A stretch of 64,000 nucleotides of DNA from Cedecea neteri. GTDB lineage: Bacteria; Pseudomonadota; Gammaproteobacteria; Enterobacterales; Enterobacteriaceae. Positions 21,498 through 29,109 of the stretch are shown in pieces. The position numbers and the translations under genes are program-made. The first letter of the stretch is position 1. Every line of letters starts with the position of its first letter. Where the stretch lies: assembly GCF_000758325.1 (NCBI RefSeq), contig NZ_CP009459.1, positions 1,240,001 through 1,304,000 of the forward strand, written 5' to 3'. The notes beneath the pieces are model-generated. The model worked only from the letters and a program-made list of their open reading frames with translations. It did no database searches and was not told the DNA's origin.

Positions 21498-21722
21498 GCT
21501 TTCTCTGCGCGATTTTCAACCAGACTTATTCCAGTTTGTTACGCAGTTATTTGTAATTTTGTAAAAAATACGGAACCATTGCGCCCACTCGATGCAGTGC
21601 CGTAGTGATGTTGCGCCAGCAAATCTCTTGCCGACGCTGCATGGCCTGTTATTGAGTCTGGCAACAACCAAACACAATAACCGGTAAAAACCGGAGTAAA
21701 GCAAACACAATACAGAGGATTT
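21498..21722 (+). promoter_or_regulatory. yifK upstream region with C/A-rich GcvB-like target elements
   Basis: 225 bp of leader and promoter. Two C/A-rich stretches, CAACAACCAAACACAATAA (21662-21680) and CAAACACAATAC (21702-21713), sit just before the Shine-Dalgarno (CAGAGGA). yifK is a known target of the GcvB small RNA in enterics, whose G/U-rich R1 region pairs with C/A-rich leaders. The match is by composition only. I cannot fix the promoter with confidence. Confidence 0.45.
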
Positions 21723-23108
21723 ATGGCAGAGAAAAAAGCAGAGCTGCAGCGCGGGCTGGAAGCTCGACACATCGAACTTATCGCCCTGGGAGGGACCATT
21801 GGTGTTGGCCTGTTTATGGGCGCCGCCAGTACCCTCAAATGGGCCGGGCCATCGGTACTGCTGGCGTATATTATTGCGGGCCTGTTCGTGTTCTTTATTA
21901 TGCGTTCAATGGGAGAAATGCTGTTCCTTGAACCCGTAGCCGGGTCGTTTGCCGTCTACGCGCACCGCTATATGAGCCCCTTTTTCGGCTATCTGACGGC
22001 CTGGTCCTACTGGTTTATGTGGATGGCCGTAGGTATTTCAGAGATCACGGCGATTGGCGTCTACGTCCAATACTGGTTCCCGGATCTTCCTCAGTGGCTG
22101 CCCGCCATTTTTGCTGTAGGGCTTGTGGCGCTGGCAAACCTTGCGGCAGTGCGCCTTTACGGGGAAATCGAGTTCTGGTTTGCAATGATTAAAGTGACAA
22201 CCATCATCGTGATGATTGTCGTGGGCCTTGGCGTTATCTTTTTCGGTTTTGGAAATCATGGCCAGGCGACGGGTTTTAGCAACCTTACGGAGCACGGCGG
22301 CTTCTTTGCCGGTGGCTGGAAAGGCTTCCTGACCGCGTTGTGTATTGTTGTGGCTTCCTATCAGGGCGTGGAGTTAATTGGTATTACCGCCGGCGAAGCG
22401 AAGAACCCGCAGGTCACCTTACGCAGTGCTGTAGGGAAAGTGCTGTGGCGTATTTTGATTTTCTATGTGGGCGCGATTTTCGTTATCGTCACCATTTTCC
22501 CATGGAACCAAATCGGTACTACAGGTAGCCCGTTTGTACTGACCTTCGCGAAAATAGGTATCACCGCGGCGGCAGGGATTATTAACTTTGTTGTTTTGAC
22601 GGCGGCATTGTCTGGCTGTAACAGCGGCATGTACAGCTGTGGGCGTATGCTGTATGCCCTGGCGAAAAACCGCCAGCTCCCGGCTAAAATGGCGAAGGTT
22701 TCCCGTAGTGGTGTGCCTGTCGTTGGAGTGGCCGTTTCTATCGGTATTTTGCTGCTCGGTTCTTGTCTGAATTACATCATTCCAAATCCACAGCGCGTTT
22801 TCGTTTATGTCTACAGCGCTAGCGTACTACCGGGCATGGTGCCGTGGTTTGTGATCCTGATTAGCCAGATTCGCTTCCGTAAGGCGCACCGTGAAGCCAT
22901 TGCCAGCCACCCGTTCCGATCTATTTTATTCCCGTGGGCGAACTACCTGACCATGGCGTTCCTTGCGTGTGTGCTGGTGGGGATGGGCTTGAATGAAGAT
23001 ACGCGGATGTCGCTGACGGTCGGCGTTGTTTTTCTTGCTGCGGTGACGTTGGTTTATAAGGTTTTTGGCCTGAATAAGCATGCTGTTAGTGAAAAACTGA
23101 ACGGATAA
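21723..23108 (+). CDS. yifK: Amino-acid permease YifK (ThrP, threonine/serine transporter)
   Basis: APC-superfamily proton symporter of the inner membrane, characterised in E. coli as a threonine/serine transporter. 461 residues, as in E. coli, with twelve hydrophobic helices. The N-terminal [20 protein letters not shown] carries the substrate-binding glycine-rich unwound helix of TM1. The conserved [11 protein letters not shown]-like block (here [17 protein letters not shown]) lies in TM6. It lies alone between the ECA operon and the tRNA operon. Confidence 0.95.
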   Translation: MAEKKAELQRGLEARHIELIALGGTIGVGLFMGAASTLKWAGPSVLLAYIIAGLFVFFIMRSMGEMLFLEPVAGSFAVYAHRYMSPFFGYLTAWSYWFMWMAVGISEITAIGVYVQYWFPDLPQWLPAIFAVGLVALANLAAVRLYGEIEFWFAMIKVTTIIVMIVVGLGVIFFGFGNHGQATGFSNLTEHGGFFAGGWKGFLTALCIVVASYQGVELIGITAGEAKNPQVTLRSAVGKVLWRILIFYVGAIFVIVTIFPWNQIGTTGSPFVLTFAKIGITAAAGIINFVVLTAALSGCNSGMYSCGRMLYALAKNRQLPAKMAKVSRSGVPVVGVAVSIGILLLGSCLNYIIPNPQRVFVYVYSASVLPGMVPWFVILISQIRFRKAHREAIASHPFRSILFPWANYLTMAFLACVLVGMGLNEDTRMSLTVGVVFLAAVTLVYKVFGLNKHAVSEKLNG

Positions 23109-23172
23109 GCACCAGGATGCGCAAAGCATAACCAAACGCGCAGTTTTGCGAGTATTTTATTGAAATAAGCAC

Positions 23173-23201
23173 TAGACAGCTGAGCACGAAGCCCGTATTA
23201 T
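23173..23201 (+). promoter_or_regulatory. tRNA operon promoter
   Basis: -35 TAGACA (23173-23178), 17-bp spacer, -10 TATTAT (23196-23201), followed by a GC-rich discriminator (CCGACCCCGC). The GC-rich discriminator is the hallmark of stable-RNA promoters under stringent (ppGpp) control. Confidence 0.8.
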
Positions 23202-23222
23202 CCGACCCCGCAACGGCGCTAC

Positions 23223-23299
<77 letters not shown>

Positions 23300-23358
23300 T
23301 TTATTATAATGGCGCTAGAGCTGCGGTGGTATCATGTACCGCGTGAAAGTTTTACAGT

Positions 23359-23435
23359 GGTGGCTATAGCTCAGTTGGTAGAGCCCTGGATTGTGATTCC
23401 AGTTGTCGTGGGTTCGAGTCCCATTAGCCACCCCA
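23359..23435 (+). tRNA. hisR: tRNA-His (GTG)
   Basis: 77 nt including the extra encoded G at position -1 that pairs with the discriminator C, the identity feature of tRNA-His. The anticodon loop within GGATTGTGATTCC gives GTG. The T-loop reads TTCGAGT where E. coli has TTCGAAT, a harmless loop change. CCA is encoded. Confidence 0.98.
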
Positions 23436-23450
23436 TTAATTTAGATGTAT

Positions 23451-23537
23451 GCGAAGGTGGCGGAATTGGTAGACGCGCTAGCTTCAGGTGTTAGTGTTCT
23501 TACGGACGTGAGGGTTCAAGTCCCTCTCTTCGCACCA
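23451..23537 (+). tRNA. leuT: tRNA-Leu (CAG)
   Basis: 87-nt class II tRNA with a long variable arm and encoded CCA. Acceptor GCGAAGG pairs with the 3' segment CTTCGC. The anticodon loop TTCAGGT gives CAG (decodes CUG, the main Leu codon). Same place as E. coli leuT. Confidence 0.98.
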
Positions 23538-23570
23538 CACCTAAATTAATCAGCAGTAAAAGCAGTATTT

Positions 23571-23647
23571 CGGCGAGTAGCGCAGCTTGGTAGCGCAACT
23601 GGTTTGGGACCAGTGGGTCGGAGGTTCGAATCCTCTCTCGCCGACCA
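23571..23647 (+). tRNA. proM: tRNA-Pro (TGG), copy 1
   Basis: 77 nt with encoded CCA. Acceptor CGGCGAG pairs with CTCGCCG. The anticodon stem ACTGG/CCAGT encloses loop TTTGGGA, anticodon TGG. It is followed by its own terminator-like hairpin, then a second identical copy. E. coli K-12 has a single proM here. Confidence 0.98.
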
Positions 23648-23655
23648 AATTTTAA

Positions 23656-23681
23656 AAGCCCTTCTGAAGAAGGGTTTTTGC
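23656..23681 (+). terminator. Hairpin after tRNA-Pro copy 1
   Basis: AGCCCTTC-TGAA-GAAGGGTTTTT. A Rho-independent terminator shape between the two proM copies, so transcription of copy 2 would depend on read-through or on a promoter in the 95-nt spacer, where I see none that is clear. Confidence 0.75.
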
Positions 23682-23742
23682 TTTCAGCCCGAAGTCTTAA
23701 TAAGCTTTTGATGTGTTGAAAGCAGTAGTAAAAGCAGTATTT

Positions 23743-23819
23743 CGGCGAGTAGCGCAGCTTGGTAGCGCAACTGGTTTGGGACCAGTGGGTCGGAGGTTCG
23801 AATCCTCTCTCGCCGACCA
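23743..23819 (+). tRNA. tRNA-Pro (TGG), copy 2
   Basis: 77 nt, base-for-base identical to copy 1 and with the same ~17 nt just upstream (GTAAAAGCAGTATTT). It is therefore a recent or gene-conversion-maintained tandem duplicate. Its last 19 nt (23801-23819) are the first part of the downstream 147-bp repeat unit. Confidence 0.98.
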
Positions 23820-23823
23820 CCTT

Positions 23824-23853
23824 AAAAAGGCCAGCTTTCGAGCTGGCCTTTTT
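23824..23853 (+). terminator. Terminator in repeat unit 1
   Basis: AAAAAGGCCAGCT-TTCG-AGCTGGCCTTTTT, immediately after tRNA-Pro copy 2. Confidence 0.85.
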
Positions 23854-23970
23854 GCATCTGAAGCTCAAAGAGGATGAGAACCTCCGAAGGAGGTTTGAGC
23901 CGAGCGCAGCGAGACAACGTTGCTTCAGCAACGGCCCGTAGGGGAATAATCCTCTCTCGCCGACCACCTT

Positions 23971-24000
23971 AAAAAGGCCAGCTTTCGAGCTGGCCTTTTT
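23971..24000 (+). terminator. Terminator in repeat unit 2
   Basis: Identical copy of the unit 1 hairpin, 147 bp downstream, following the orphan 19-nt tRNA-Pro end. Confidence 0.85.
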
Positions 24001-24117
24001 GCATCTGAAGCTCAAAGAGGATGAGAACCTCCGAAGGAGGTTTGAGCCGAGCGCAGCGAGACAACGTTGCTTCAGCAACGGCCCGTAGGGGAATAATCCT
24101 CTCTCGCCGACCACCTT

Positions 24118-24148
24118 AGAAAAGGCCAGCTTTCGAGCTGGCTTTTTT
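24118..24148 (+). terminator. Terminator in partial repeat unit 3
   Basis: AGAAAAGGCCAGCT-TTCG-AGCTGGCTTTTTT. One substitution and one insertion before the stem, and one stem change relative to units 1 and 2, so this is probably the ancestral end of the operon. Confidence 0.85.
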
Positions 24149-24235
24149 GTTTTTAGTGTATCACCCAATCTCCCTCGCTAATGCCAGATACCCCAACCCT
24201 GTCTTTTGAGCCTTAATGCTGCCATATGCTGTTAT

Positions 24236-24253
24236 TGTCGCTCAGACACGACA
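24236..24253 (+). promoter_or_regulatory. GlrR-type activator site 1 upstream of glmZ
   Basis: TGTC-N10-GACA (TGTCGCTCAGACACGACA), flanked by AT..AT to give a longer dyad. It matches the TGTC-N10-GACA element bound by GlrR (QseF) upstream of glmY/glmZ in enterics. Confidence 0.75.
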
Positions 24254-24267
24254 ATAGGGTTATTTCA

Positions 24268-24285
24268 TGTCTCCAAATGGAGACA
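24268..24285 (+). promoter_or_regulatory. GlrR-type activator site 2 upstream of glmZ
   Basis: TGTC-TCCAAATGGA-GACA, a near-perfect palindrome with the TGTC-N10-GACA spacing. Confidence 0.8.
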
Positions 24286-24330
24286 TTTAATGCATTGTTT
24301 TAAAATAGATTTATAAATAAGGCGTTAACT

Positions 24331-24348
24331 CGTCTCCTTAAGGAGACA
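24331..24348 (+). promoter_or_regulatory. GlrR-type activator site 3 upstream of glmZ
   Basis: CGTC-TCCTTAAGGA-GACA: one mismatch in the left half, perfect central palindrome, same N10 spacing. Confidence 0.75.
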
Positions 24349-24402
24349 AAAGTTTTTCGTGATAAATGAACTGTCAGGGTATCTGAAAGGAATACTTTGG
24401 CC

Positions 24403-24435
24403 CTGCTAATACTATGAAACTACTAATATTAGCAG
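24403..24435. repeat. 9-bp inverted repeat between GlrR sites and the glmZ promoter
   Basis: CTGCTAATA (24403-24411) and TATTAGCAG (24427-24435) form perfect arms separated by 15 bp. It lies in the looping region between the activator sites and the sigma-54 promoter. Purpose unknown. Confidence 0.6.
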
Positions 24436-24460
24436 TTTGGTTAGTTTGTAAATGCAAACC

Positions 24461-24481
24461 TGGCATACATTGTGCAATAAT
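24461..24481 (+). promoter_or_regulatory. glmZ sigma-54 promoter overlapping a sigma-70 -10 element
   Basis: TGGCATACATTGTGCA has the invariant GG-N10-GC of sigma-54 (-24/-12) promoters and predicts a start at about 24487-24488, exactly the first base of GlmZ. AATAAT (24476-24481) is a 5/6 match to a sigma-70 -10 box giving the same start; its -35 region is weak. Overlapping sigma-70/sigma-54 promoters are known for this sRNA pair in some enterics. Confidence 0.8.
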
Positions 24482-24487
24482 ACCTGC

Positions 24488-24693
24488 GTAGATGCTCATT
24501 CCACTTCTTATGCTTGCTTCGGCTTCATAAACCCAGGAATGACGCAGAGCCGATTACGGTGCTTATCGTCCACCGACAGATGTCGCCCCTATGGGGTCTC
24601 ATCGAACACCCTGGACATAACGTTGAGTGAAGCACCACTTAGTTGTCAAACAGACCTGTTTTAACACCTGCCTTTTGGCAGGTGTTTTTTTTT
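24488..24693 (+). ncRNA. glmZ: GlmZ small RNA
   Basis: Hfq-binding sRNA that activates glmS (glucosamine-6-phosphate synthase) translation by pairing with its leader. RapZ delivers it to RNase E for processing, and GlmY acts as decoy. The 5' end GTAGATGCTCATTCCA, the internal GACGCAGAGCCG and GGTGCTTATCGTCCAC, and the 3' part CAACGTTGAGTGAAGCACC-like (here ATAACGTTGAGTGAAGCACC) agree with E. coli GlmZ. The length (~206 nt) is also the same. It ends in a strong terminator. A short ORF reading across it (24452-24664) is not a gene. Confidence 0.95.
24664..24693 (+). terminator. glmZ terminator
   Basis: AACACCTGCC-TTTT-GGCAGGTGTT followed by a run of T. Confidence 0.92.
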
Positions 24694-24701
24694 GCGTGGG
24701 G

Positions 24702-24731
24702 AAAAGAAAAGGGCGGCAGAGCGCCGCCCTG
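24702..24731 (-). terminator. hemCDXY operon terminator
   Basis: AGGGCGGC / GCCGCCCT stem just downstream of the hemY stop; on the minus strand it is followed by TTTTCTTTTC. Confidence 0.85.
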
Positions 24732-24735
24732 ATGA

Positions 24736-25932
24736 TCAGGTGTTAGAGGGAGTTTGCAGGGTGAGTAACAGACCGTCACGACGCATGAGAGCTGCTTCTT
24801 CAGGCTTATGTAATTTGTCGAGAGAGTCTGCCAGCCAGGCGTAATCGTAGGCATCCGGGCGCTGTTTAATGGCTTCACGGAATGCATCACATGCCTGCTG
24901 CCATTCGCCATGTTTCATCAGCAACTGGCCAAGCGTGCTCTGCAGTAAAGGGCGATCCCCTTGCGTTTTGATCTGCTGGCGCAACGCTTTCTCTAACTGC
25001 TCCGGGTTACCTGACTTCAGACGCGGCATCAGCAATACCAGACGATCGTCATACTGACGCTTCAGTCCGTCAAGAACGATCTCCTGGGCGGCGTCGTGAT
25101 CATCACACTCAATAAGATGCTCTGCCATGGCCACCTGCAGCGTGGTCTGGTGGCGCGTTTTACGGCTTTGATTACGCCACCAGGCTTTGAGGCCTTCGTT
25201 ACCCTGCCCGGCCATTGCCTGATCCATAAGACCGATCCACGCCTGCTGTTGCAGCGCATCGCGGTGGGCTTCATCACCAATCTGCACTTTTTCCATGGCC
25301 GGCAGAATATCCAGTAGGGAACTCCATGCGCCGGTACGTAAGTAAGCTTGCTCGGCCAGGCGAAGCACTTCAGGATGGCGCGGCGCAATTTCCAGAAGCT
25401 TATCAATGCCATGACGTGCGGCATGGTTTTCATTGCGGGCAAGCTGCAGGCGAACGCGTGTGATTTCGACCGGGAGCTGATCGTTATCCGCCAGTTCGGC
25501 GGCGCGCTCTAAATGCTGGTTCGCACGAATTTCATCCCCACGTTGCTGGGCGGCTTCGGCTGCCAGCAGGTAGTTGACCACTGGCTGTTCGGCGTGATCG
25601 GCATTCTTACTCATCAGCTTCTCAACCTGCTGATAATCGCCTTCGGCCAGTTTCAACAACGCGGCTTTAGTTTGCTTGCGGGCACGGCTGCGCTTGCGAC
25701 CCAGGAACCACCCACGGGTACGGGCACCGGTACGGAAAATGCGGCGCAATACCCATTCGATGGCGAACAACACCACCATTGTCAGGATCAGAATAATAAC
25801 TAACCCGGTCACGCTGGTTTCAATGTTGTAGTTATCAGTCTGGATTAAAACATAGCCCTGATGGCCTGCCAGCATTGGACCCAGCACGATACCCGCAATC
25901 AGCAGCAGGAAGAGCAATAAGACTTTAATCAT
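24736..25932 (-). CDS. hemY: HemY, inner-membrane TPR protein of the hem operon
   Basis: 398 residues (E. coli 398). Two N-terminal membrane helices (about 1-19 and 41-63) precede a basic segment (LGRKRSRARKQTK). The rest is a helical tetratricopeptide-like domain (DYQQVEKLMSK, VNYLLAAEAAQQRGD, and so on). It is distinct from the protoporphyrinogen oxidase also called HemY in Bacillus. Its molecular role is unsettled; it associates with late heme synthesis in E. coli. It is last in hemCDXY, 2 bp after hemX. Confidence 0.95.
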   Translation of the reverse strand: MIKVLLLFLLLIAGIVLGPMLAGHQGYVLIQTDNYNIETSVTGLVIILILTMVVLFAIEWVLRRIFRTGARTRGWFLGRKRSRARKQTKAALLKLAEGDYQQVEKLMSKNADHAEQPVVNYLLAAEAAQQRGDEIRANQHLERAAELADNDQLPVEITRVRLQLARNENHAARHGIDKLLEIAPRHPEVLRLAEQAYLRTGAWSSLLDILPAMEKVQIGDEAHRDALQQQAWIGLMDQAMAGQGNEGLKAWWRNQSRKTRHQTTLQVAMAEHLIECDDHDAAQEIVLDGLKRQYDDRLVLLMPRLKSGNPEQLEKALRQQIKTQGDRPLLQSTLGQLLMKHGEWQQACDAFREAIKQRPDAYDYAWLADSLDKLHKPEEAALMRRDGLLLTLQTPSNT

Positions 25933-25934
25933 GC

Positions 25935-27119
25935 TTATTCCCCCTGACTTACGGCAGGTGCCGGCTGAGCCGGTGCCGCTTCTGGCTGTGCGTTATTGGC
26001 GACAGGACTGGCCGGCTGGGCAAGCAAATTGCGAACCCGGGTTTGCATCAGCTTTTCAAGCAGGGCCTGGCTTTGCAGCGTTTGCGGAATATCCATATGA
26101 ATGCTTTGCTGGCTCAGGCCATCAAGCTCTTCAAGGAACGCTTTGGTGGCGGAATCATTGGTGTCGTAATAGGCGCGAACCCACGTTGAAACGTTATCCA
26201 ACGCCTGCTTGTAAGTATCTTCCTGATGGCGTGGCACCGCCTGCGCGGCGACTAGCAAGCGGGAGCGGATGTTTTCGCGCAGGTAGATATCCTGATTAGG
26301 TGCCAGGAGCGGAACAGCGGTTTCGTCGCGGCGGCGGATAGTAATAAAGCTATCCATAAAGCTGTGCCAGCTTTTCACCAGATTTTGGCGCCATTCGGTG
26401 ATAGTCCCCGACAGCTCGCTGCTGTCAGAATCCATCGGGGAATCATCGCTGTCGTTGTCGGCCAGACGCAAATTATCCAGGCCGTTAGAAAGCTGATTTA
26501 GTTTGAGGATAATCCCGTCGTAGTCGACCTGCGTTACCGTAGACAGCGTCGAAATGTCGTCTGTCAGCGCACGGCGAGCGGTTATCAGACTTGGATCGTT
26601 CATATCTGCCAGGCTGGCGTCAGCGCTTTTCAATAACGCAGCGGCCGTGGTGACATCCTGATCGCTCCACAGCTTGCGGCCGGCCAGTTTCACCAGGAAA
26701 TCGGCCTGTGCCAGCAGCCAGGTTTTGGAATCGCTACCCGAAATAGTCGCGACTTTTTGCTGCACTTCGTCCAACTGACGTGCCAGCACGGCCTGCTGTT
26801 TGTTGGCGTCGCTAAGTGCGGTCGTCTGCTGTTTTAGCGACGCTTCGAATTCGCTTTTTTGTTCTTCTTGCTGTTTTTGCAGGGCAATCAGCTGATTTGC
26901 CAGCGCATCGCTGGTAGCCGTCTGAGTGGATGCCTGATGCTTACCATAGCTATAAAGCCCGCCACCTAATGCCAGGGCAATGGCAATCGCGATGGCCCCC
27001 AGCGCAATACCTGCAATTCCGGAACGATTTTTCTTCGTCACGGGCTCGGCGTGTGATGGCGTCTCCGCCGCGGGTGTGGTTTCCTCAACTATGGCGGAGG
27101 AAGTATTTTGTTCCGTCAT
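25935..27119 (-). CDS. hemX: HemX, membrane-anchored coiled-coil protein
   Basis: 394 residues (E. coli 393). Cytoplasmic N-terminus rich in Glu/Thr/Pro, one membrane helix at about 33-55 ([20 protein letters not shown]), then a long Gln-rich coiled coil (about 75-125) and a helical periplasmic domain. The C-terminus is Pro/Ala-rich. It was once proposed as uroporphyrinogen III methyltransferase, but the SUMT sequence motifs are absent. Co-transcribed between hemD and hemY; function uncertain. Confidence 0.93.
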   Translation of the reverse strand: MTEQNTSSAIVEETTPAAETPSHAEPVTKKNRSGIAGIALGAIAIAIALALGGGLYSYGKHQASTQTATSDALANQLIALQKQQEEQKSEFEASLKQQTTALSDANKQQAVLARQLDEVQQKVATISGSDSKTWLLAQADFLVKLAGRKLWSDQDVTTAAALLKSADASLADMNDPSLITARRALTDDISTLSTVTQVDYDGIILKLNQLSNGLDNLRLADNDSDDSPMDSDSSELSGTITEWRQNLVKSWHSFMDSFITIRRRDETAVPLLAPNQDIYLRENIRSRLLVAAQAVPRHQEDTYKQALDNVSTWVRAYYDTNDSATKAFLEELDGLSQQSIHMDIPQTLQSQALLEKLMQTRVRNLLAQPASPVANNAQPEAAPAQPAPAVSQGE

Positions 27120-27137
27120 TGTGGCGTCCTGTTATTG

Positions 27138-27884
27138 TTAGGTGTGTTGTAACGCACGAAGCAGCGCGTCATTGTCCGCATTCGCGGCGACCCGAATATT
27201 CTGCCAACCCAATGTCCTGGCAAGGCTTGCCAAACGCTCGCTGACAACAAGTAACTGGCAGCGAAGTAACCAGTTCTCGCGATACCAGTCAGGCGTAAGC
27301 GTATAAAGCTGCTGTAGCATTTCGCCGCTGGTCACGACCAGCGTTGAGATCCCCCGGGCGTGCCAACGGTGGGCTTCTTCTGTTCCATCGTAAATAATAG
27401 CGCTTCGCTGATAGCACTCACAGAAACTGACTTCGGCACCTCGCGCTTCCAGCGTTTCGGCCAACAGTTCACGCCCGCCATTACCGCGTAAAATCAATGC
27501 GCGCTTACCAGCAACATTTTGTAATTCCGGTAATTGTAGCAAGATTTCGCTGGTTTCCCGATCTTGTGGGTAACGAATAGGAATATGGCTGACGGTATGG
27601 AAAGCCAGCGCGGTCGTTCTGCCGATGGCGAACCAACTGAGATTGCCCGGCCACGGGATGCCGTTACGGCGCAAAAGTGGGGCGACATAGTCAATGACGT
27701 GCTGTGAGAGGACAAAGACCAGATCGCCTGGTGCGAGCGCCGCAAGCTGGGCCGGAAGCTGCGATAGTTGCCGGCCGGGCGAGAACTCGATAAGCGGGAA
27801 GCTGTAAGCCACCTGCCCGAGTGTGCGCAGTCGGCTCACTAACTCTTCCCCGGCTGGGGAGGGGCGGGTGACGAGGATCGTCAT
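27138..27884 (-). CDS. hemD: Uroporphyrinogen-III synthase
   Basis: Cyclises hydroxymethylbilane with inversion of ring D to uroporphyrinogen III, the branch point to heme, siroheme and B12. 248 residues (E. coli 246). Bilobed HemD fold; typical low conservation with the recognisable N-terminus [29 protein letters not shown] and the C-terminal [17 protein letters not shown]. It overlaps the hemC end by 4 bp. Confidence 0.95.
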   Translation of the reverse strand: MTILVTRPSPAGEELVSRLRTLGQVAYSFPLIEFSPGRQLSQLPAQLAALAPGDLVFVLSQHVIDYVAPLLRRNGIPWPGNLSWFAIGRTTALAFHTVSHIPIRYPQDRETSEILLQLPELQNVAGKRALILRGNGGRELLAETLEARGAEVSFCECYQRSAIIYDGTEEAHRWHARGISTLVVTSGEMLQQLYTLTPDWYRENWLLRCQLLVVSERLASLARTLGWQNIRVAANADNDALLRALQHT

Positions 27885-28822
27885 GCGGGAGCGTCTCCAT
27901 CATAAACGTCGGCGAGGATTTCCCTGGCGCCGTTATTCAACAGCTCTTCGGCCAGTGAAACACCCATTGCCACGGCATCTTCCGGCTTACCTCGACGTTC
28001 ACCACGAACCATAATGGAACCGTCCGGAGCGCCAACTAATGCGCGCAGCCAAAGCTCGTTATCTTTCAGCTCTGCATAGCTGCCGATCGGCACCTGACAG
28101 CCACCTTCAAGGCGCATATTCATTGCACGTTCGGCGCTAACGCGAACGGCGGTTTCATGGTGATTCAGCGGTGCCAGCAGTGCTTTGGTGCGTTCATCGT
28201 CCAGGCGACATTCGATGCCGACGGCGCCCTGGCCGACCGCGGGTAAAGATACTTCCGGCGGTAAGGCGTAGCGAATGCGATCCTGCATCTCAAGGCGGTT
28301 TAGCCCGGCGACGGCAAGAATAATGGCATCGTATTCGCCTTTATCCAGTTTACCAAGGCGGGTGCCAAGATTGCCGCGCAGGGAACGAATCACCAGATCT
28401 GGACGCTGCTCGGCTATCTGACACTGACGGCGCAGGCTTGAGGTGCCCACAATGCTGCCGGCAGGCAACTCATCCAGCGTTTGATAATGATTGGAAACAA
28501 AAGCGTCGCGGGGATCGTCGCGCTCGCAGATGGTGACCAGCCCCAGACCTTCAGGGAATGCCACCGGCACATCTTTCAGGGAATGGACGGCGATGTCCGC
28601 GCGCCCGTCCAGCATTGCCAGCTCCAGCTCTTTAACGAACAGCCCTTTGCCGCCGACTTTGGCAAGCGGCGTATCCAGCAAGACGTCGCCACGGGTGACC
28701 ATTGGCACCAGTTCAACGGTGAGCTGTGGGTGAAAAGCTTCAAGACGTTGCTTAACATAATGTGCTTGCCAAAGTGCAAGGGGACTTTGGCGAGTGGCAA
28801 TTCTGAGTATATTGTCTAACAT
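27881..28822 (-). CDS. hemC: Hydroxymethylbilane synthase (porphobilinogen deaminase)
   Basis: Joins four porphobilinogens into hydroxymethylbilane on a covalent dipyrromethane cofactor. 313 residues, equal to E. coli. Cofactor-binding cysteine 242 is in [32 protein letters not shown] and [12 protein letters not shown] are intact. Head of the hemCDXY operon, divergent from cyaA as in E. coli. Together with hemB (60.2 kb) and hemD, the window covers ALA to uroporphyrinogen III. Confidence 0.98.
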   Translation of the reverse strand: MLDNILRIATRQSPLALWQAHYVKQRLEAFHPQLTVELVPMVTRGDVLLDTPLAKVGGKGLFVKELELAMLDGRADIAVHSLKDVPVAFPEGLGLVTICERDDPRDAFVSNHYQTLDELPAGSIVGTSSLRRQCQIAEQRPDLVIRSLRGNLGTRLGKLDKGEYDAIILAVAGLNRLEMQDRIRYALPPEVSLPAVGQGAVGIECRLDDERTKALLAPLNHHETAVRVSAERAMNMRLEGGCQVPIGSYAELKDNELWLRALVGAPDGSIMVRGERRGKPEDAVAMGVSLAEELLNNGAREILADVYDGDAPA

Positions 28823-28998
28823 GCTTGTTACCGTAATTATCGTCCACTGACCATCCTACCACTCTTAGCGGAAGGCTGTCAGGTTCGGCGGTTTTTCCGG
28901 CAACAGAGGGACATGATTCGTATTATGGAAGAAACAGCCTGTGGCCAGGGCGTCTACCACTTTGGTAGCGCATCTTTCTTTACGGTCAACAGGCAAGG

Positions 28999-29047
28999 TG
29001 TTAAATTGATCACGTTTCCAGCAATTGCTGTCCCGATCGTTTATAAT
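28999..29047 (+). promoter_or_regulatory. cyaA promoter region with CRP site
   Basis: TGTTA-AATTGA-TCACG (28999-29014) corresponds to the CRP site known to repress the E. coli cyaA P2 promoter. A perfect -10 TATAAT lies at 29042-29047. The -35 is poor, as expected where CRP overlaps the promoter. The remainder of 28823-29109 is leader for hemC and cyaA, without other clear signals. Confidence 0.65.
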
Positions 29048-29109
29048 AATGGGGACAACAACCAGGAAACGGGTTTTTTCGTAATACTGAAACCATCAGG
29101 CGATACGTC

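Larger units (their letters stand above)
23801..24148 (+). repeat. Tandem 147-bp repeat, each unit starting with the last 19 nt of tRNA-Pro
   Basis: Unit 1 is 23801-23947, unit 2 is 23948-24094 (identical to unit 1 over all 147 bp), and a partial, slightly diverged third unit starts at 24095. Each begins with AATCCTCTCTCGCCGACCA, the 3' 19 nt of tRNA-Pro including CCA. Next comes a terminator hairpin (GGCCAGCT-TTCG-AGCTGGCC plus T-run), then two perfect stem-loops: AACCTCC-GAA-GGAGGTT and CGTTGC-TTCA-GCAACG. The first unit's 19 nt are the real end of copy 2. The layout closely resembles the E. coli tyrT operon, where 178-bp repeats each begin with 19 bp of the tRNA 3' end (source of rtT RNA). 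Confidence 0.95.

Noticed and set aside
23801-24148. CRISPR array
   Set aside because: Repeats are 147 bp, directly abutting, without unique spacers, and begin with tRNA sequence.
23500-24168. Minus-strand ORF of 222 codons with 49-residue internal repeats
   Set aside because: It runs antisense through tRNA-Leu and both tRNA-Pro genes and the 147-bp repeats. Because 147 is divisible by 3 the frame survives by arithmetic. Its content is tRNA antisense and terminator hairpins.
24452-24664. 70-codon ORF across the glmZ region
   Set aside because: It starts inside the sigma-54 promoter and reads through GlmZ, a well-matched structured sRNA; no Shine-Dalgarno.
25935-27119. HemX as uroporphyrinogen III C-methyltransferase (old database name)
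   Set aside because: No SAM-methyltransferase motif is present; the protein is a membrane anchor plus coiled coil.
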